From NCBI RefSeq assembly GCF_016638705.1, contig NZ_CP067341.1, positions 4,157,501-4,221,500 of the forward strand: a stretch of 64,000 bases of DNA, given 5' to 3'. The DNA is from Lysinibacillus agricola (GTDB lineage Bacteria > Bacillota > Bacilli > Bacillales_A > Planococcaceae). The notes under the pieces are model-generated. The model ran no database searches. It worked only from the letters and a program-made list of their open reading frames with translations, and was not told where the DNA came from. Shown here in pieces: positions 27,522-36,511 of this stretch; position 1 is the first letter of the stretch; every line of letters starts with the position of its first letter. Position numbers and translations under genes: made by a program.

Positions 27522-28445
27522 TTAAAGTGTTTCATATATAATTTGTCCAATTTGAGTAACGTCATAATCTCCTAGTGCGACTACCTCTGATTGGAAATCT
27601 GGTGAATTTAAAATCTCTTTCACCGATTCAATCAGTTGTTGGTTTTCAGGTGTTTTTAATAGGACAAGATCATAACGTTCTCTAATAAGTGGTATAAAAT
27701 CAACCTCTATGAGTTTAGATATTTTTTCAATGCCTATTCCAATATCTGCATGCCCATTTGCCACAGCAGAAGCTACATCTAAATGGCTCATTTCTTCTTC
27801 GTTATACCCTTCGATAGAGGATGGAGATATGTGGTAAATGCGTAATTGTTCATCTAATAAAGTACGAGCACCTGAACCTTTTTCACGGTTCATCAATTTT
27901 AGTGGTTTGCTCTTAAAATCATCAAATGATTGAATTTGCAATGGATTTCCTTTTTGAACATAAAAGCCTGCTCGGCGAGAAATCAGATTGATGAGAATAT
28001 AAGAGTGACTCACAAAAATCTTTTTCAAATACGGCGTATTATAGTCCCCTGTATCACCGTCGTACAAATGTAAACTAGCAATATCACATTCTCCATTATA
28101 CATCGCCATAACACCATTAAAGCTACCTTCATGTGAGCGTAATACTTTCTTTGAATGTTTTTTCTCTATATATTTTCCTAATAAGTCCAATACTAAATCT
28201 TGCCCACTTATAATAATTTTTTTGTTTTTTGTCGTAAGAGTAGTCGATGCAGTAGACGAAGTAGGAGTTGCTCCAGTCTTGCTCTTTTGTATATATAATT
28301 GTAAATCGGTTCTATCCACACGCATTTGTCGACCTACACGAAAAACAGGTAAATCTCCCTTTTTCACCAAATCATAAATCGTTAATTTCGAAACTTTTAA
28401 TAATTGAGCAACCTCTTCAATCGTATAGGAATGTTCATGTGACAT
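27522..28445 (-). CDS. HTH regulator with PBP-like ligand domain (molybdate-type)
   Basis: 307-residue one-component regulator. The N-terminus is an excisionase-type winged helix (YTIEEVAQLLKVSKLTIYDL, then GDLPVFRVGRQMRV). After a Ser/Thr linker comes a type-2 periplasmic-binding-like domain (NGVMAMYNGECDIASLHLYD, NREKGSGARTLLDEQL, VANGHADIGIGI). It lies back to back with modA across paired palindromes, so it probably senses molybdate or an oxyanion and controls the mod genes. That is inference from family and context. GGGGAG precedes the ATG. Confidence 0.85.
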   Translation of the reverse strand: MSHEHSYTIEEVAQLLKVSKLTIYDLVKKGDLPVFRVGRQMRVDRTDLQLYIQKSKTGATPTSSTASTTLTTKNKKIIISGQDLVLDLLGKYIEKKHSKKVLRSHEGSFNGVMAMYNGECDIASLHLYDGDTGDYNTPYLKKIFVSHSYILINLISRRAGFYVQKGNPLQIQSFDDFKSKPLKLMNREKGSGARTLLDEQLRIYHISPSSIEGYNEEEMSHLDVASAVANGHADIGIGIEKISKLIEVDFIPLIRERYDLVLLKTPENQQLIESVKEILNSPDFQSEVVALGDYDVTQIGQIIYETL

Positions 28446-28545
28446 GTAAAAAATCTCCCCCTATGCTTCACTTGATTACTATAGTAACGTAATTATGATA
28501 TTTTTAACATCTTGAACGTTTCTAGCAAATTGGTATTTCTTTTTT

Positions 28546-28575
28546 AGACATAACTCATTATAATTAGTTATGTCT
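28546..28575. promoter_or_regulatory. Candidate operator 1 in the modA upstream region
   Basis: AGACATAACT - N10 - AGTTATGTCT: 10-bp perfect arms. The spacer is CATTATAATT, whose TATAAT word may be a -10 element, so binding would block transcription. Confidence 0.6.
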
Positions 28576-28577
28576 TG

Positions 28578-28593
28578 TTATAACGAGTTATAA
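28578..28593. promoter_or_regulatory. Candidate operator 2 in the modA upstream region
   Basis: TTATAAC-GA-GTTATAA, a perfect palindrome two bases after operator 1 and sharing the ATAAC/GTTAT half-sites. It ends seven bases before the modA ribosome site core. Similar in spirit to ModE boxes, though the regulator is of another type. Confidence 0.6.
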
Positions 28594-28610
28594 AGAGGAG
28601 TATAATCAAA

Positions 28611-29399
28611 GTGAAAAAGTATTATAGTTTATTAGCTTCATTGTTACTACTAGTCGGCATTTTAGCAGGTTGTGGTAGCCAAGGAAGCAACAACAAAACA
28701 ACAAATGAACCAGTTGAATTAACGATTTCTGCAGCAGCTAGTTTACAAGATTCATTAGAAGAGCTTCAAAAAGCGTATGAAAATGAACACGATAATATTA
28801 AAATTACATTTAACTTTGGTGGCTCTGGTGCTTTACAACAACAAATTTTAGAAGGTGCTCCTGTTGATCTTTTCTTTTCAGCAGCAGAAGATAAGTTTGA
28901 CGAGCTTATACAAAAAGGGGTAATCGACAAAAAACAAGGAACGGACCTTTTAGCTAACGAATTAGTATTAATCGTTCCTAAGAAAAATGAAAAACATATG
29001 CAATCATTTGAAGACTTAACGAAAGCTGATAAGATTGCCGTTGGTACACCTGAAACGGTTCCTGCTGGGAAGTACGGTATAGAAACATTGAAAAACATGA
29101 ACCTTTGGGAAAATGTAGAATCAAAAGTAGTGTATACAAAAGACGTACGACAAGTTCTTACTTATACAGAAACTGAAAATGTTGATGCAGGTTTGGTTTA
29201 TAAAACAGATGCCCTTGTATCAGAAAAAGTCAATGTCGTTGCTACAGCAAAAGGTGATACACATACACCCATTATTTATCCTGTAGGTGTTATTAAAGAT
29301 AGTAAGCATGCAAAAGAAGCAGAAGATTTTTATAACTATTTACAAAGTGATAAAGCGATGAAAGTATTTAAAAATTATGGTTTTCAAGGAGCTCATTAA
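28611..29399 (+). CDS. modA: Molybdate ABC transporter substrate-binding lipoprotein
   Basis: Surface lipoprotein that captures molybdate/tungstate. The signal peptide ends ILAGC; then ELTISAAASLQDSLEELQKA (oxyanion-binding Ser), FNFGGSGALQQQILEGAPVD, VGTPETVPAGKYG and DAGLVYKTDA are classic ModA blocks. 262 aa. GTG start ten bases after AAGAGGAG. It overlaps in control with the divergent regulator and is followed three bases later by modB. Confidence 0.95.
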   Translation: MKKYYSLLASLLLLVGILAGCGSQGSNNKTTNEPVELTISAAASLQDSLEELQKAYENEHDNIKITFNFGGSGALQQQILEGAPVDLFFSAAEDKFDELIQKGVIDKKQGTDLLANELVLIVPKKNEKHMQSFEDLTKADKIAVGTPETVPAGKYGIETLKNMNLWENVESKVVYTKDVRQVLTYTETENVDAGLVYKTDALVSEKVNVVATAKGDTHTPIIYPVGVIKDSKHAKEAEDFYNYLQSDKAMKVFKNYGFQGAH

Positions 29400-29402
29400 T
29401 AG

Positions 29403-30059
29403 ATGAGTACTGATTTCTGGTCACCTCTTAAACTTTCGATTGAAATTGCACTTGTGGCAGGAATAATTGTGATAGTAGCAGGTATTCTATTCGGTAAATG
29501 GATGGCGAAACGCAATTTCAAAGGAAAATTATTTCTTGAAACAGTACTACTTTTACCATTGGTATTGCCTCCTACTGTAGTAGGCTTCCTTCTAATTATT
29601 ATTTTTGGCAAAAACAGTGTGTTAGGTAACTTGATTTCATGGCTTTTTAACCAACCTGTTATGTTCACATGGTGGGCAGCAGTTATTGCCTCTACTGTTG
29701 TTGCATTTCCTTTAATGTATCAATCGGCAAAAACTGGCTTTGAATCTGTTGATGAGGACATCGAGAACGCTGCACGTGTTGATGGTGCAAACGAATGGCA
29801 AGTCTTTTTCTTTATTTCTATTCCACTTGCATTGAAGGCCATTGTGTCAGGTGGAATTTTAAGTTTCACACGAGCATTAGGTGAATTTGGTGCGACCTTA
29901 ATGTTTGCCGGAAACCTTCCGGGCAAAACGCAAACTACGCCACTTGCTATTTATATGGCGATTGGTTCAGGTAACATGTCACTCGCTTGGTCATGGGTGA
30001 TTTGTATGATAGGTATTTCCTTCCTTATGCTTCTGTGCATTCATTTAATGAAAGTATAA
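29403..30059 (+). CDS. modB: Molybdate ABC transporter permease
   Basis: 218-residue inner-membrane permease with five to six helices. The ABC-contact loop reads ENAARVDGANEWQVFFFISIP (EAA motif), followed by LGEFGATLMFAGN, standard for ModB. AAGGAG lies in the modA end. No modC ATPase follows: the next DNA is a terminator and the convergent moa operon. The ATPase must be elsewhere or borrowed. Confidence 0.95.
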   Translation: MSTDFWSPLKLSIEIALVAGIIVIVAGILFGKWMAKRNFKGKLFLETVLLLPLVLPPTVVGFLLIIIFGKNSVLGNLISWLFNQPVMFTWWAAVIASTVVAFPLMYQSAKTGFESVDEDIENAARVDGANEWQVFFFISIPLALKAIVSGGILSFTRALGEFGATLMFAGNLPGKTQTTPLAIYMAIGSGNMSLAWSWVICMIGISFLMLLCIHLMKV

Positions 30060-30133
30060 AATAATCAGTAGGGTTTTCTTCATTCCCCATTGATTATTAG
30101 TTTAACTGCCCGTAAATGCGGGATAAATAAAGT

Positions 30134-30180
30134 AAAAGATGTAGTCGATACAAACTAAACTGTATCAACTACATCTTTTC
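30134..30180. terminator. Bidirectional terminator between modB and moaD
   Basis: AAAAGATGTAGT-GATACA / TGTATC-ACTACATCTTTT long stem, T-rich on both sides, between convergent operons. Confidence 0.9.
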
Positions 30181-30183
30181 TTT

Positions 30184-30417
30184 TTACCCTCCACTAATTG
30201 GTGGAATAAAGGCGATTGTATCCCTTTTTTCTACAACCGTTGCATCTTTTGCAAATTCCTCATTTACTGCTGTCATGACATGTTGTAAATTAATTTGTGG
30301 ATATTGAATTTCCATCCATTCCTTAATTTGTCCAACAGTACGATCTGACAGGTCTACACATAATTTTGACTCACCGATACTTTCTTGTAAGTGAGCAAAT
30401 AGTAATATGTTAATCAC
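30184..30417 (-). CDS. moaD: Molybdopterin synthase small subunit MoaD
   Basis: Ubiquitin-like sulfur carrier that donates sulfur to precursor Z with MoaE. It ends in the required Gly-Gly (FIPPISGG). The GTG start at 30,417 (VINILLFAHLQESIGE) follows GAGGAGGGG by four bases; the longer frame reaching 30,465 is a reading into moaE. It overlaps moaE by eight bases, so translation is coupled. Last gene of the moeB-moeA-mobB-moaE-moaD operon. Confidence 0.93.
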   Translation of the reverse strand: MINILLFAHLQESIGESKLCVDLSDRTVGQIKEWMEIQYPQINLQHVMTAVNEEFAKDATVVEKRDTIAFIPPISGG

Positions 30418-30889
30418 AAGACCCCTCCTCACTGATTGATGGATTGCCTTTTGGATAAGGGACATTTTCTAATTGATCACCAATCCATTCAGTGCCATCT
30501 TCCCAATACTCTTTTTTCCAAATAGGCACAATTTGTTTAATACGGTCAATAGCAAATTCATTGGCTTCATAGGCTATTTTACGATGTGGTGATGAAACCG
30601 CAATGACTACGGCAATATCCGAAATTTCTAAATGACCAACACGATGCGTAATGGCTACTTTCGCTTCTGGCCATTGTGCTTGTATTTCTTTAGAAATTTG
30701 TTCAAACATTTTAATGGCCATAGCTGGATAGGCTTGATATTCCAAATGTAGTGTTTTCTTTCCTTTCGTCATTTCACGTACTGTTCCGATGAAAATAGTA
30801 ATTGCACCAGCATTTCGATCTGTTACTTTTTGTCTAACTTCTTCAACATCAATTGGTTTATCAATGATTTCAAACAACGATGTAGTCAT
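30410..30889 (-). CDS. moaE: Molybdopterin synthase catalytic subunit MoaE
   Basis: 159-residue large subunit that converts precursor Z to molybdopterin in a heterotetramer with MoaD. Visible motifs: GAITIFIGTVREMTKGKK, LEYQAYPAMAIKMFEQI, ITHRVGHLEISDIAVVIAVS, SPHRKIAYEANEF and PIWKKEYWEDGTEWI (catalytic Lys pair). It overlaps mobB by four bases (ATGA). Confidence 0.96.
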   Translation of the reverse strand: MTTSLFEIIDKPIDVEEVRQKVTDRNAGAITIFIGTVREMTKGKKTLHLEYQAYPAMAIKMFEQISKEIQAQWPEAKVAITHRVGHLEISDIAVVIAVSSPHRKIAYEANEFAIDRIKQIVPIWKKEYWEDGTEWIGDQLENVPYPKGNPSISEEGSCD

Positions 30890-31410
30890 GATTTTCTCCT
30901 CATTTCTTTCATTATGAAGTCCATATATTGTGCTTTTTCATGAATTGAAAAAGCTGGATAATCTAACGGTTGATCTAGTGGATATGTCGGCCAATAAAGA
31001 ACACAGACGATATTGGTTACTTTTTGAAGCAAAGATTGATCTTCCGCTTGTCGCAAAAGAACAACCTTCGGATAGTGTTCATTTTTATAGCCTTCAATTA
31101 AAATGATATCCATATTAATAGATGCATAAATAGCTAGTATATCAGCAAGCTGCCAGTTACTTTGATGAATACTCATACGCAAAGTACCTTCCCCTTCAAC
31201 TGCTGTCACACTTGCGCCAGCCTTCTCATGACGAACACTATCTTTTGAACTTTCTAGCATAGGGATACCACCGTGTCCATGATGCTTGATCGTTCCTACA
31301 CGAAAACCTTCAATAGTTGCTTGTGTAATGAGCTGTTCCATTAACGTCGTCTTCCCACTATTTTGATAGCCTACGATTTGTAAGATTTTTCGATGTTGCC
31401 CCATGGCCAC
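30886..31410 (-). CDS. mobB: Molybdopterin-guanine dinucleotide biosynthesis protein MobB
   Basis: GTP-binding accessory protein of bis-MGD formation, 174 aa. Walker A appears as GYQNSGKTTLME (residues about 14-25), then GTIKHHGHGG and DIILIEGYKNEHYPKVVLLR. GTG 31,410 and ATG 31,404 are both possible; AAGGAAG favours the GTG slightly. It overlaps the moeA 3' end by 40 bases. Confidence 0.93.
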   Translation of the reverse strand: MAMGQHRKILQIVGYQNSGKTTLMEQLITQATIEGFRVGTIKHHGHGGIPMLESSKDSVRHEKAGASVTAVEGEGTLRMSIHQSNWQLADILAIYASINMDIILIEGYKNEHYPKVVLLRQAEDQSLLQKVTNIVCVLYWPTYPLDQPLDYPAFSIHEKAQYMDFIMKEMRRKS

Positions 31411-32663
31411 TCACTTCCTTGCAAATCTTCTAGCAATAAGACAACTACTTGCATTCCTTTTTCGTATCCACGTGATCCACCTGGTAATACAATAAAAGCA
31501 TTGGCTTCTGCTAAGGAAGAAACCGCACTAGATTTATCAAAACCAGAAGGAACTGCCACTAATTGACCGTTTTCGTAAGAAGCATTAGCACGCACAAAAC
31601 GGGTAAACGGATTCGGTTTTTTAAAGTCCGCATTTAAAACAGCCTGCTCTCTACGTAGATGTGGTTGCTTATTACCAAATGCCGTTCGAATAATTGGTCG
31701 TGTAAATAGTTCAAAACCAACATAGCAAGCTGATGGATTACCTGAAAGTCCAAATAATAATTGACCATTTCGAGCCGCAACAGTTGTTACACTACCTGGT
31801 CTCATTGCCACTTTATTAAACAGTACTTGTGCGTCAATGGCTTCATAAATGGCAGGTAAGTAATCGTAATCACCTACTGATACTCCTCCTGTAGTAATCA
31901 ATATATCTACTTCCTCAAGAGCTTTTTCTACAGCCTGAATACATAAATTTAGATCATCGCTAAATTTACCAAAATATTGGACGGTTGCCCCAGCACGTTC
32001 AATTTGAGCCATTATCATATAGGCATTACTATTACGAATTTTTCCTGGCTGCAAAGCATCACTTGGTTCTAGTAATTCACTTCCTGTTGCAATAACACCA
32101 ACGATTGGTTTTCGAAAAACTGGTACTTGATCATAACCAAAAGTAGCTAGTAAGGCGACAACACCTGGATTGATATATTGTCCTTTTTCAATAAGAATTG
32201 CGCCTTTTTGAACGTCCTCTCCCTTATAGGAAATATTTGTTCCTGTTTCATAAGAGCGTTTAATCGACATATATGGTTGATTGTCTTCTTCAAATGTGTG
32301 CGTTAATTCTAGCATAACGACTGCATCACATCCTTTTGGGATAGGAGCTCCTGTCATAATGCGCACCGCTTCTCGATAACTGACTTCTCTTTCAAATACA
32401 AAGCCTGCGCCAATTTCCCCCACTACTTTAAAGGTTACTGGATTTACTGAACATGCCTCTTGACTATCGACTGAGCGAATAGCATAACCATCATAAGGCG
32501 AACGATCAAAAGCTGGTACATCTTGGTCTGCAGCAACATCTTCTGCTAAAAAACGCCCATGTGCTTGCTGTAATGAAACGATCTCTATTTTTTCTTGGAA
32601 TGCAAACTCCATGACCCGTTGAACCGCTTCCGCAACAGCAATTGGTTTTCTTTTTTCTAACAT
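31371..32663 (-). CDS. moeA: Molybdopterin molybdenumtransferase MoeA
   Basis: Inserts molybdate into adenylated molybdopterin. 430 aa from ATG 32,663 (MLEKRKPIAVAEAVQRV), which follows AAAGGAG by about eight bases; the longer frame extends into the moeB tail. Blocks: DQDVPAFDRSPYDGYAIR, GEIGAGFVFEREV, IMTGAPIPKGCDAVV, the MPT-binding GVIATGSELLEP and TTGGVSVGDYDYL, and the GLSGNPSACYVGFE loop. 13 bp after the moeB stop. Confidence 0.96.
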   Translation of the reverse strand: MLEKRKPIAVAEAVQRVMEFAFQEKIEIVSLQQAHGRFLAEDVAADQDVPAFDRSPYDGYAIRSVDSQEACSVNPVTFKVVGEIGAGFVFEREVSYREAVRIMTGAPIPKGCDAVVMLELTHTFEEDNQPYMSIKRSYETGTNISYKGEDVQKGAILIEKGQYINPGVVALLATFGYDQVPVFRKPIVGVIATGSELLEPSDALQPGKIRNSNAYMIMAQIERAGATVQYFGKFSDDLNLCIQAVEKALEEVDILITTGGVSVGDYDYLPAIYEAIDAQVLFNKVAMRPGSVTTVAARNGQLLFGLSGNPSACYVGFELFTRPIIRTAFGNKQPHLRREQAVLNADFKKPNPFTRFVRANASYENGQLVAVPSGFDKSSAVSSLAEANAFIVLPGGSRGYEKGMQVVVLLLEDLQGSEWPWGNIEKSYKS

Positions 32664-32676
32664 TTGGAACACTCCT

Positions 32677-33693
32677 TTATCCGAATAAACGATAATAAAT
32701 GGTTTTAGCTTTTTGTATATCTTGTACACCGTGAATGACAACTCGTCCATCTTGGAAAACCACTAGTCGATAATCTTCTGCTTGGCAAGATAATAAATAG
32801 GGATTTTGTTGAATATCACCATACGGACGAAGCTGGGTAGCGAGCTGATCAAAATTATAGTGAATCGGTTTAGGTGGACGTATTTGAATAGCATCGCGAC
32901 CACATAATACATTTAATTTTGTTTGATTTTCATATGACAAGTATGGATAGGTCGGATTTTTGCCACAGGATGGGCAATCATGATTACGAATTTTTTCAAC
33001 GTTTATTTCATAGTGTTGATTTTGCCAAACATCGAAAGTTAAATAACTTTTACGTAATGCCTCTGCATTGCCTACTAAAAATTTTAATACTTCAGCTACT
33101 TGATAAGCTGCTACGATTTGAACAGTTGGACTTATAATTCCTACTGTATCGCATGTCATCCCTGTATTGGGTATCGCTGCTAACAAACAATGTAAACAAG
33201 GTGTTTTACCTGGCACAATCGTATATGTAGCACCATAACTACCAACACAAGAACCATAAACCCAAGGAATTTGATATTTTTGTGCAAGATCGTTCATCAT
33301 AAAGCGAATATCAAAGTTGTCCGTTGCATCCACCATAATATCTACATCTGCAAGCAATGGTATTAATTGCTCTGTACTTGCATCAATAATATATTCTTGG
33401 ATGTCTACCTCTGAGTTAATACTTTGTAATCGCTTTTTTGCAGCGATTACTTTAGGATTTTTTTCTAGCGCATCTTGTTCGGTATATAGTTGCTGTCTTT
33501 GTAAATTACTCCACTCCACATAATCACGATCAATAATCGTCAACTTTCCTACGCCTGCCCTCACAAGAGCCTCTGCGCTAGCACTGCCTAAAGCACCAAC
33601 ACCTATTATCAGGACATGTTTTTGTTTTAGTAGTTGCTGCCCTTTTTCTCCGATTGGGCTGAATAATTGTTGTCTAGAATATCTATTATGCAT
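32677..33693 (-). CDS. moeB: MoeB/ThiF-family adenylyltransferase
   Basis: E1-like enzyme, 338 aa, that adenylates the MoaD (or ThiS) C-terminus. N-terminal RYSRQQLFSPIGEKGQQLL, nucleotide loop IIGVGALGSASAEALVRAG, Arg/Asp site RDYVEWSNLQRQQLY, and zinc CxxC pairs (PCLHC and CPSCG). The C-terminal 80 residues lack an obvious rhodanese Cys. First gene of its operon. Starts at ATG with GAAAGG upstream. It could also serve thiamine synthesis; context favours Moco. Confidence 0.92.
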   Translation of the reverse strand: MHNRYSRQQLFSPIGEKGQQLLKQKHVLIIGVGALGSASAEALVRAGVGKLTIIDRDYVEWSNLQRQQLYTEQDALEKNPKVIAAKKRLQSINSEVDIQEYIIDASTEQLIPLLADVDIMVDATDNFDIRFMMNDLAQKYQIPWVYGSCVGSYGATYTIVPGKTPCLHCLLAAIPNTGMTCDTVGIISPTVQIVAAYQVAEVLKFLVGNAEALRKSYLTFDVWQNQHYEINVEKIRNHDCPSCGKNPTYPYLSYENQTKLNVLCGRDAIQIRPPKPIHYNFDQLATQLRPYGDIQQNPYLLSCQAEDYRLVVFQDGRVVIHGVQDIQKAKTIYYRLFG

Positions 33694-33727
33694 AAACGTT
33701 TTTGCCTTTCTTTCTAAGAATTTTAGT

Positions 33728-33755
33728 TTGACCTTTTAATTTATAGCTTTATAAT
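33728..33755 (+). promoter_or_regulatory. Promoter of moaB-mobA-moaC
   Basis: TTGACC, 16-bp spacer, TATAAT. The predicted start near 33,762 coincides with an upstream ATG without a ribosome site, supporting the downstream TTG as the real moaB start. Confidence 0.7.
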
Positions 33756-33813
33756 AAAAGCAATGTTTTTCAGCAAAAACAAAACCAACTCTATAAAAGG
33801 GAGGTCTTTTACC

Positions 33814-34308
33814 TTGCACCCAACACATACTCAACTTCCCATACGAGCTGCCATTTTAACAGTGAGTGACACACGCACAAAGGCGGATGATCGGGGTGGT
33901 CAGCGTATTCAATCGTTACTTCAAGAAGCTTCATTTGAACTAGTAGATTATCAAATGTCAAAAGATGAACCACTTGAAATCTCAAAGCATGTAAAAAAAT
34001 GGTGCGTTGATCATACCATCAATACGATTATCGTAACAGGTGGAACAGGCTTTACACCAAGAGACCAAACCTACGACGCCATTCTTCCTCTTTTCGAAAA
34101 AGAAATGATGGGATTTGGTGAATTATTTCGAACACTAAGCTATGAAGAAATCGGCCCAAAAGCCATGTTTAGTCGTGCCACAGCAGGTAGTCGCGATAAA
34201 ACGGCTATCTATGTGTTGCCAGGTTCCACCAATGCCGTGACACTTGCCATGACAAAACTGATTCTTCCTACTGTTCAACATTTTGTTGGTGAGTTGAATC
34301 GCGTATGA
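33814..34308 (+). CDS. moaB: Molybdenum cofactor biosynthesis protein MoaB
   Basis: MPT adenylyltransferase-type protein of the MogA/MoaB family, 164 aa. RAAILTVSDTRTKADDRGGQ, IIVTGGTGFTPRDQTYDAI and the FSRATAGSRDKTAIYVLPGS segment are present. I choose TTG 33,814, with AAGGGAGG ahead. The ATG at 33,763 lies at the predicted transcript start and adds 17 unlike residues. Its stop overlaps the mobA ATG (ATGA). Confidence 0.92.
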   Translation: MHPTHTQLPIRAAILTVSDTRTKADDRGGQRIQSLLQEASFELVDYQMSKDEPLEISKHVKKWCVDHTINTIIVTGGTGFTPRDQTYDAILPLFEKEMMGFGELFRTLSYEEIGPKAMFSRATAGSRDKTAIYVLPGSTNAVTLAMTKLILPTVQHFVGELNRV

Positions 34309-34898
34309 AAATGGCTGGTGTTGTCTTAGCTGGCGGTCAATCTTCTCGGTATGGTCAACCGAAAATGTTTGAATTATTTGCTGGTCTGCCGTTATATAAG
34401 CACAGTCTCATAGCCTTACAAAAAAATCAACTACAGCCTTTAATTATTGCTACTAATGCTAGCTTGCAATCTAAGTTTGTAGAAGAAAAAGTCCAATGGA
34501 TCATTGAAAAACAACCTCACCAAGGACCTCTGTTTGCCCTGCATAATATAATGACGAATTTTCCAGATGTAGAGTGGTTTTTCGTAATAGCAAGTGATAT
34601 GCCTTTTATTAATGCAGAATTTGTCCAAACTATGCTAACATTTATCGATGATCGTTATGAGGCTATTGTTCCTAAACAAGCTTCAAGATTACAACCTCTT
34701 GCTGCTTTATATCGACGTAGTGCTTTACCAAAAGCACAGCAATTAGTCCAACAAAACAAGAGAAGTATGAAAGTCTTGTTAGAGCAACTTCAAGTATGTT
34801 ATGTTCCCTTTGAAGAGGACAGCTCCACATTTATCAATATCAATTCACAACAAGATTGGCTACAAACATTTGAAAGGAAATCTAATAATAATGAGTAA
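34305..34898 (+). CDS. mobA: Molybdenum cofactor guanylyltransferase MobA
   Basis: Transfers GMP to Moco to form the guanine dinucleotide. 197 aa with the nucleotidyltransferase signature [15 protein letters not shown] at the N-terminus, [13 protein letters not shown], and the metal-binding [11 protein letters not shown]-terminal [11 protein letters not shown] is typical. Translation is coupled to moaB by a four-base overlap, and to moaC by an eight-base overlap. Confidence 0.94.
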   Translation: MKMAGVVLAGGQSSRYGQPKMFELFAGLPLYKHSLIALQKNQLQPLIIATNASLQSKFVEEKVQWIIEKQPHQGPLFALHNIMTNFPDVEWFFVIASDMPFINAEFVQTMLTFIDDRYEAIVPKQASRLQPLAALYRRSALPKAQQLVQQNKRSMKVLLEQLQVCYVPFEEDSSTFININSQQDWLQTFERKSNNNE

Positions 34899-35373
34899 TT
34901 TTACACACTGGAACGAAGAAGGTCGTCCTAAAATGGTCGACATTTCAGAAAAAACAAGCACAAATCGTACAGCCATCGCTCGTAGTACAATCACGTTATC
35001 CGATGAGGTCTATCAAGCGATTCAACAGGGAGGCATAAAAAAAGGCGACCCTACGCAAGTGGCACAAATTGCTGGGATTATAGGTGCTAAAAAAACAGCT
35101 GATATTATCCCAATGTGTCATCCGATTATGTTACAAGGAACAGATCTTCAATTTGACTATATAAAAGCAGAAGTCGGTTACGAACTACACATTCAAGCTA
35201 CGGTAAAATGTAGTGGTAAAACAGGTGTCGAAATGGAAGCACTAACTGCTGTATCCATTGCCGCACTGACTTTTTATGATATGTGTAAAGCCGTCGACAA
35301 ATCTATGGTGATTAAAGAAACATACCTTGTTCAAAAAACAGGCGGAAAAAGTGGCACTTTTGTGCATAAATAA
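34891..35373 (+). CDS. moaC: Cyclic pyranopterin monophosphate synthase MoaC
   Basis: Second enzyme of Moco synthesis, acting after MoaA. 160 aa from ATG 34,891, with GAAAGG upstream; the longer frame overlaps mobA. Motifs: [54 protein letters not shown] and [11 protein letters not shown], with catalytic Lys near KSMVI. Last gene of its operon, followed by a terminator. Confidence 0.96.
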   Translation: MSNFTHWNEEGRPKMVDISEKTSTNRTAIARSTITLSDEVYQAIQQGGIKKGDPTQVAQIAGIIGAKKTADIIPMCHPIMLQGTDLQFDYIKAEVGYELHIQATVKCSGKTGVEMEALTAVSIAALTFYDMCKAVDKSMVIKETYLVQKTGGKSGTFVHK

Positions 35374-35378
35374 ACAGA

Positions 35379-35414
35379 AAAAATCCGGCATTATTTTGCC
35401 GATTTTTTTCTGTC
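35379..35414. terminator. Terminator after moaC
   Basis: AAAAAATC-GGCA / TGCC-GATTTTTTT stem. It may serve the convergent moaA as well. Confidence 0.85.
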
Positions 35415-35471
35415 TTTTAACATAAGTCACCAATAACTAAGCTAGTACCAACTAATACCCCTTTATTTCGT

Positions 35472-36488
35472 CTATCCACCGATGTGTGACATTTCAATTT
35501 TTGAGTTTTTCCTTTTTTTCATTGTCTGTTCATTCCGTTCATCGGAATAGCGGTCTTTTCTATTTTCCCAAACATTCGAAATGCTTTGAGTGATGGTTTC
35601 ATCATCTTTCCCAGACCTTAACAATTCTCGTAGATTCATTCCCTCTGTTGCAAATAAACACGTATATAATGTTCCTTCTGCCGAAATACGAGCACGCGAA
35701 CAAGTTGAGCAAAATGAATCTGTTACAGATGATATCACGCCGATTTCGCCCTGAGCATCCTCATATTGATAACGCGTAGCCACTTCCCCTTTATAATTAG
35801 GGTCAACTGGATGTAATGGGGAAAATTGATGAACTTGGTCAATGATTTCTTTCTTCGACACAACGTCATCTAGCCGCCACCCATTCGAATTACCGACATC
35901 CATATATTCAATAAAACGAAGAATATGCTGTTTCTCTTTAAAAAATTCTGCCATCGAAACGATATCTTGCTCATTTTTTCCTTTTTGAACAACCATATTG
36001 ATCTTTACTTGTAAGCCTGCTTCTGCCGCTTTTTCTATACCTTCTAATACCGTTTTCACTTTTCCTCGATGGCCATTCATCTCGAAAAAACGTTCTTCAT
36101 TTAGAGAATCTAGGCTAACAGCTACTCGTGATAAACCTGCTCTCGCCAATTCATTTGCATATTTTTTCAATAAAGTGCCATTGGTCGTTAAAGCAATATC
36201 CTCTACTCCAGCTATGCGATGAATGCGTTCAATTAATTTCGGCAGATCACGACGTAGTAAAGGCTCACCACCAGTAATGCGTACTTTTTTCACACCTAAT
36301 GAAACGAAGATCTTTACTAATCGTTCGATTTCTTCAAAGCTCAATATTTTATCGGATGGTAAAAAAGCATAATCTGGACCAAATACTTCTGCAGGCATGC
36401 AATATTGACAACGAAAATTACAACGGTCTGTCACTGATATCCTTAAATCTCTTAATGGTCTGTGTAGTTGGTCTTGTAGATTAGTAAT
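35472..36488 (-). CDS. moaA: GTP 3',8-cyclase MoaA, non-standard ATT start
   Basis: Radical SAM enzyme that starts Moco synthesis from GTP. The CxxxCxxC cluster is [21 protein letters not shown] follows; the C-terminal 4Fe-4S site reads CSTC plus a later Cys; the chain ends in the essential Gly-Gly (SHIGG). Family members begin shortly before RPLRDLRIS, which is encoded upstream of the first GTG. No ATG/GTG/TTG lies between that point and an in-frame TGA. The only candidates are two ATT codons (36,494 and 36,488); the second is eight bases after GGAAG. Operon after fdhD. Confidence 0.85.
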   Translation of the reverse strand: MTNLQDQLHRPLRDLRISVTDRCNFRCQYCMPAEVFGPDYAFLPSDKILSFEEIERLVKIFVSLGVKKVRITGGEPLLRRDLPKLIERIHRIAGVEDIALTTNGTLLKKYANELARAGLSRVAVSLDSLNEERFFEMNGHRGKVKTVLEGIEKAAEAGLQVKINMVVQKGKNEQDIVSMAEFFKEKQHILRFIEYMDVGNSNGWRLDDVVSKKEIIDQVHQFSPLHPVDPNYKGEVATRYQYEDAQGEIGVISSVTDSFCSTCSRARISAEGTLYTCLFATEGMNLRELLRSGKDDETITQSISNVWENRKDRYSDERNEQTMKKRKNSKIEMSHIGG

Positions 36489-36511
36489 TTTAATCTCTTC
36501 CTTTCATTTTG

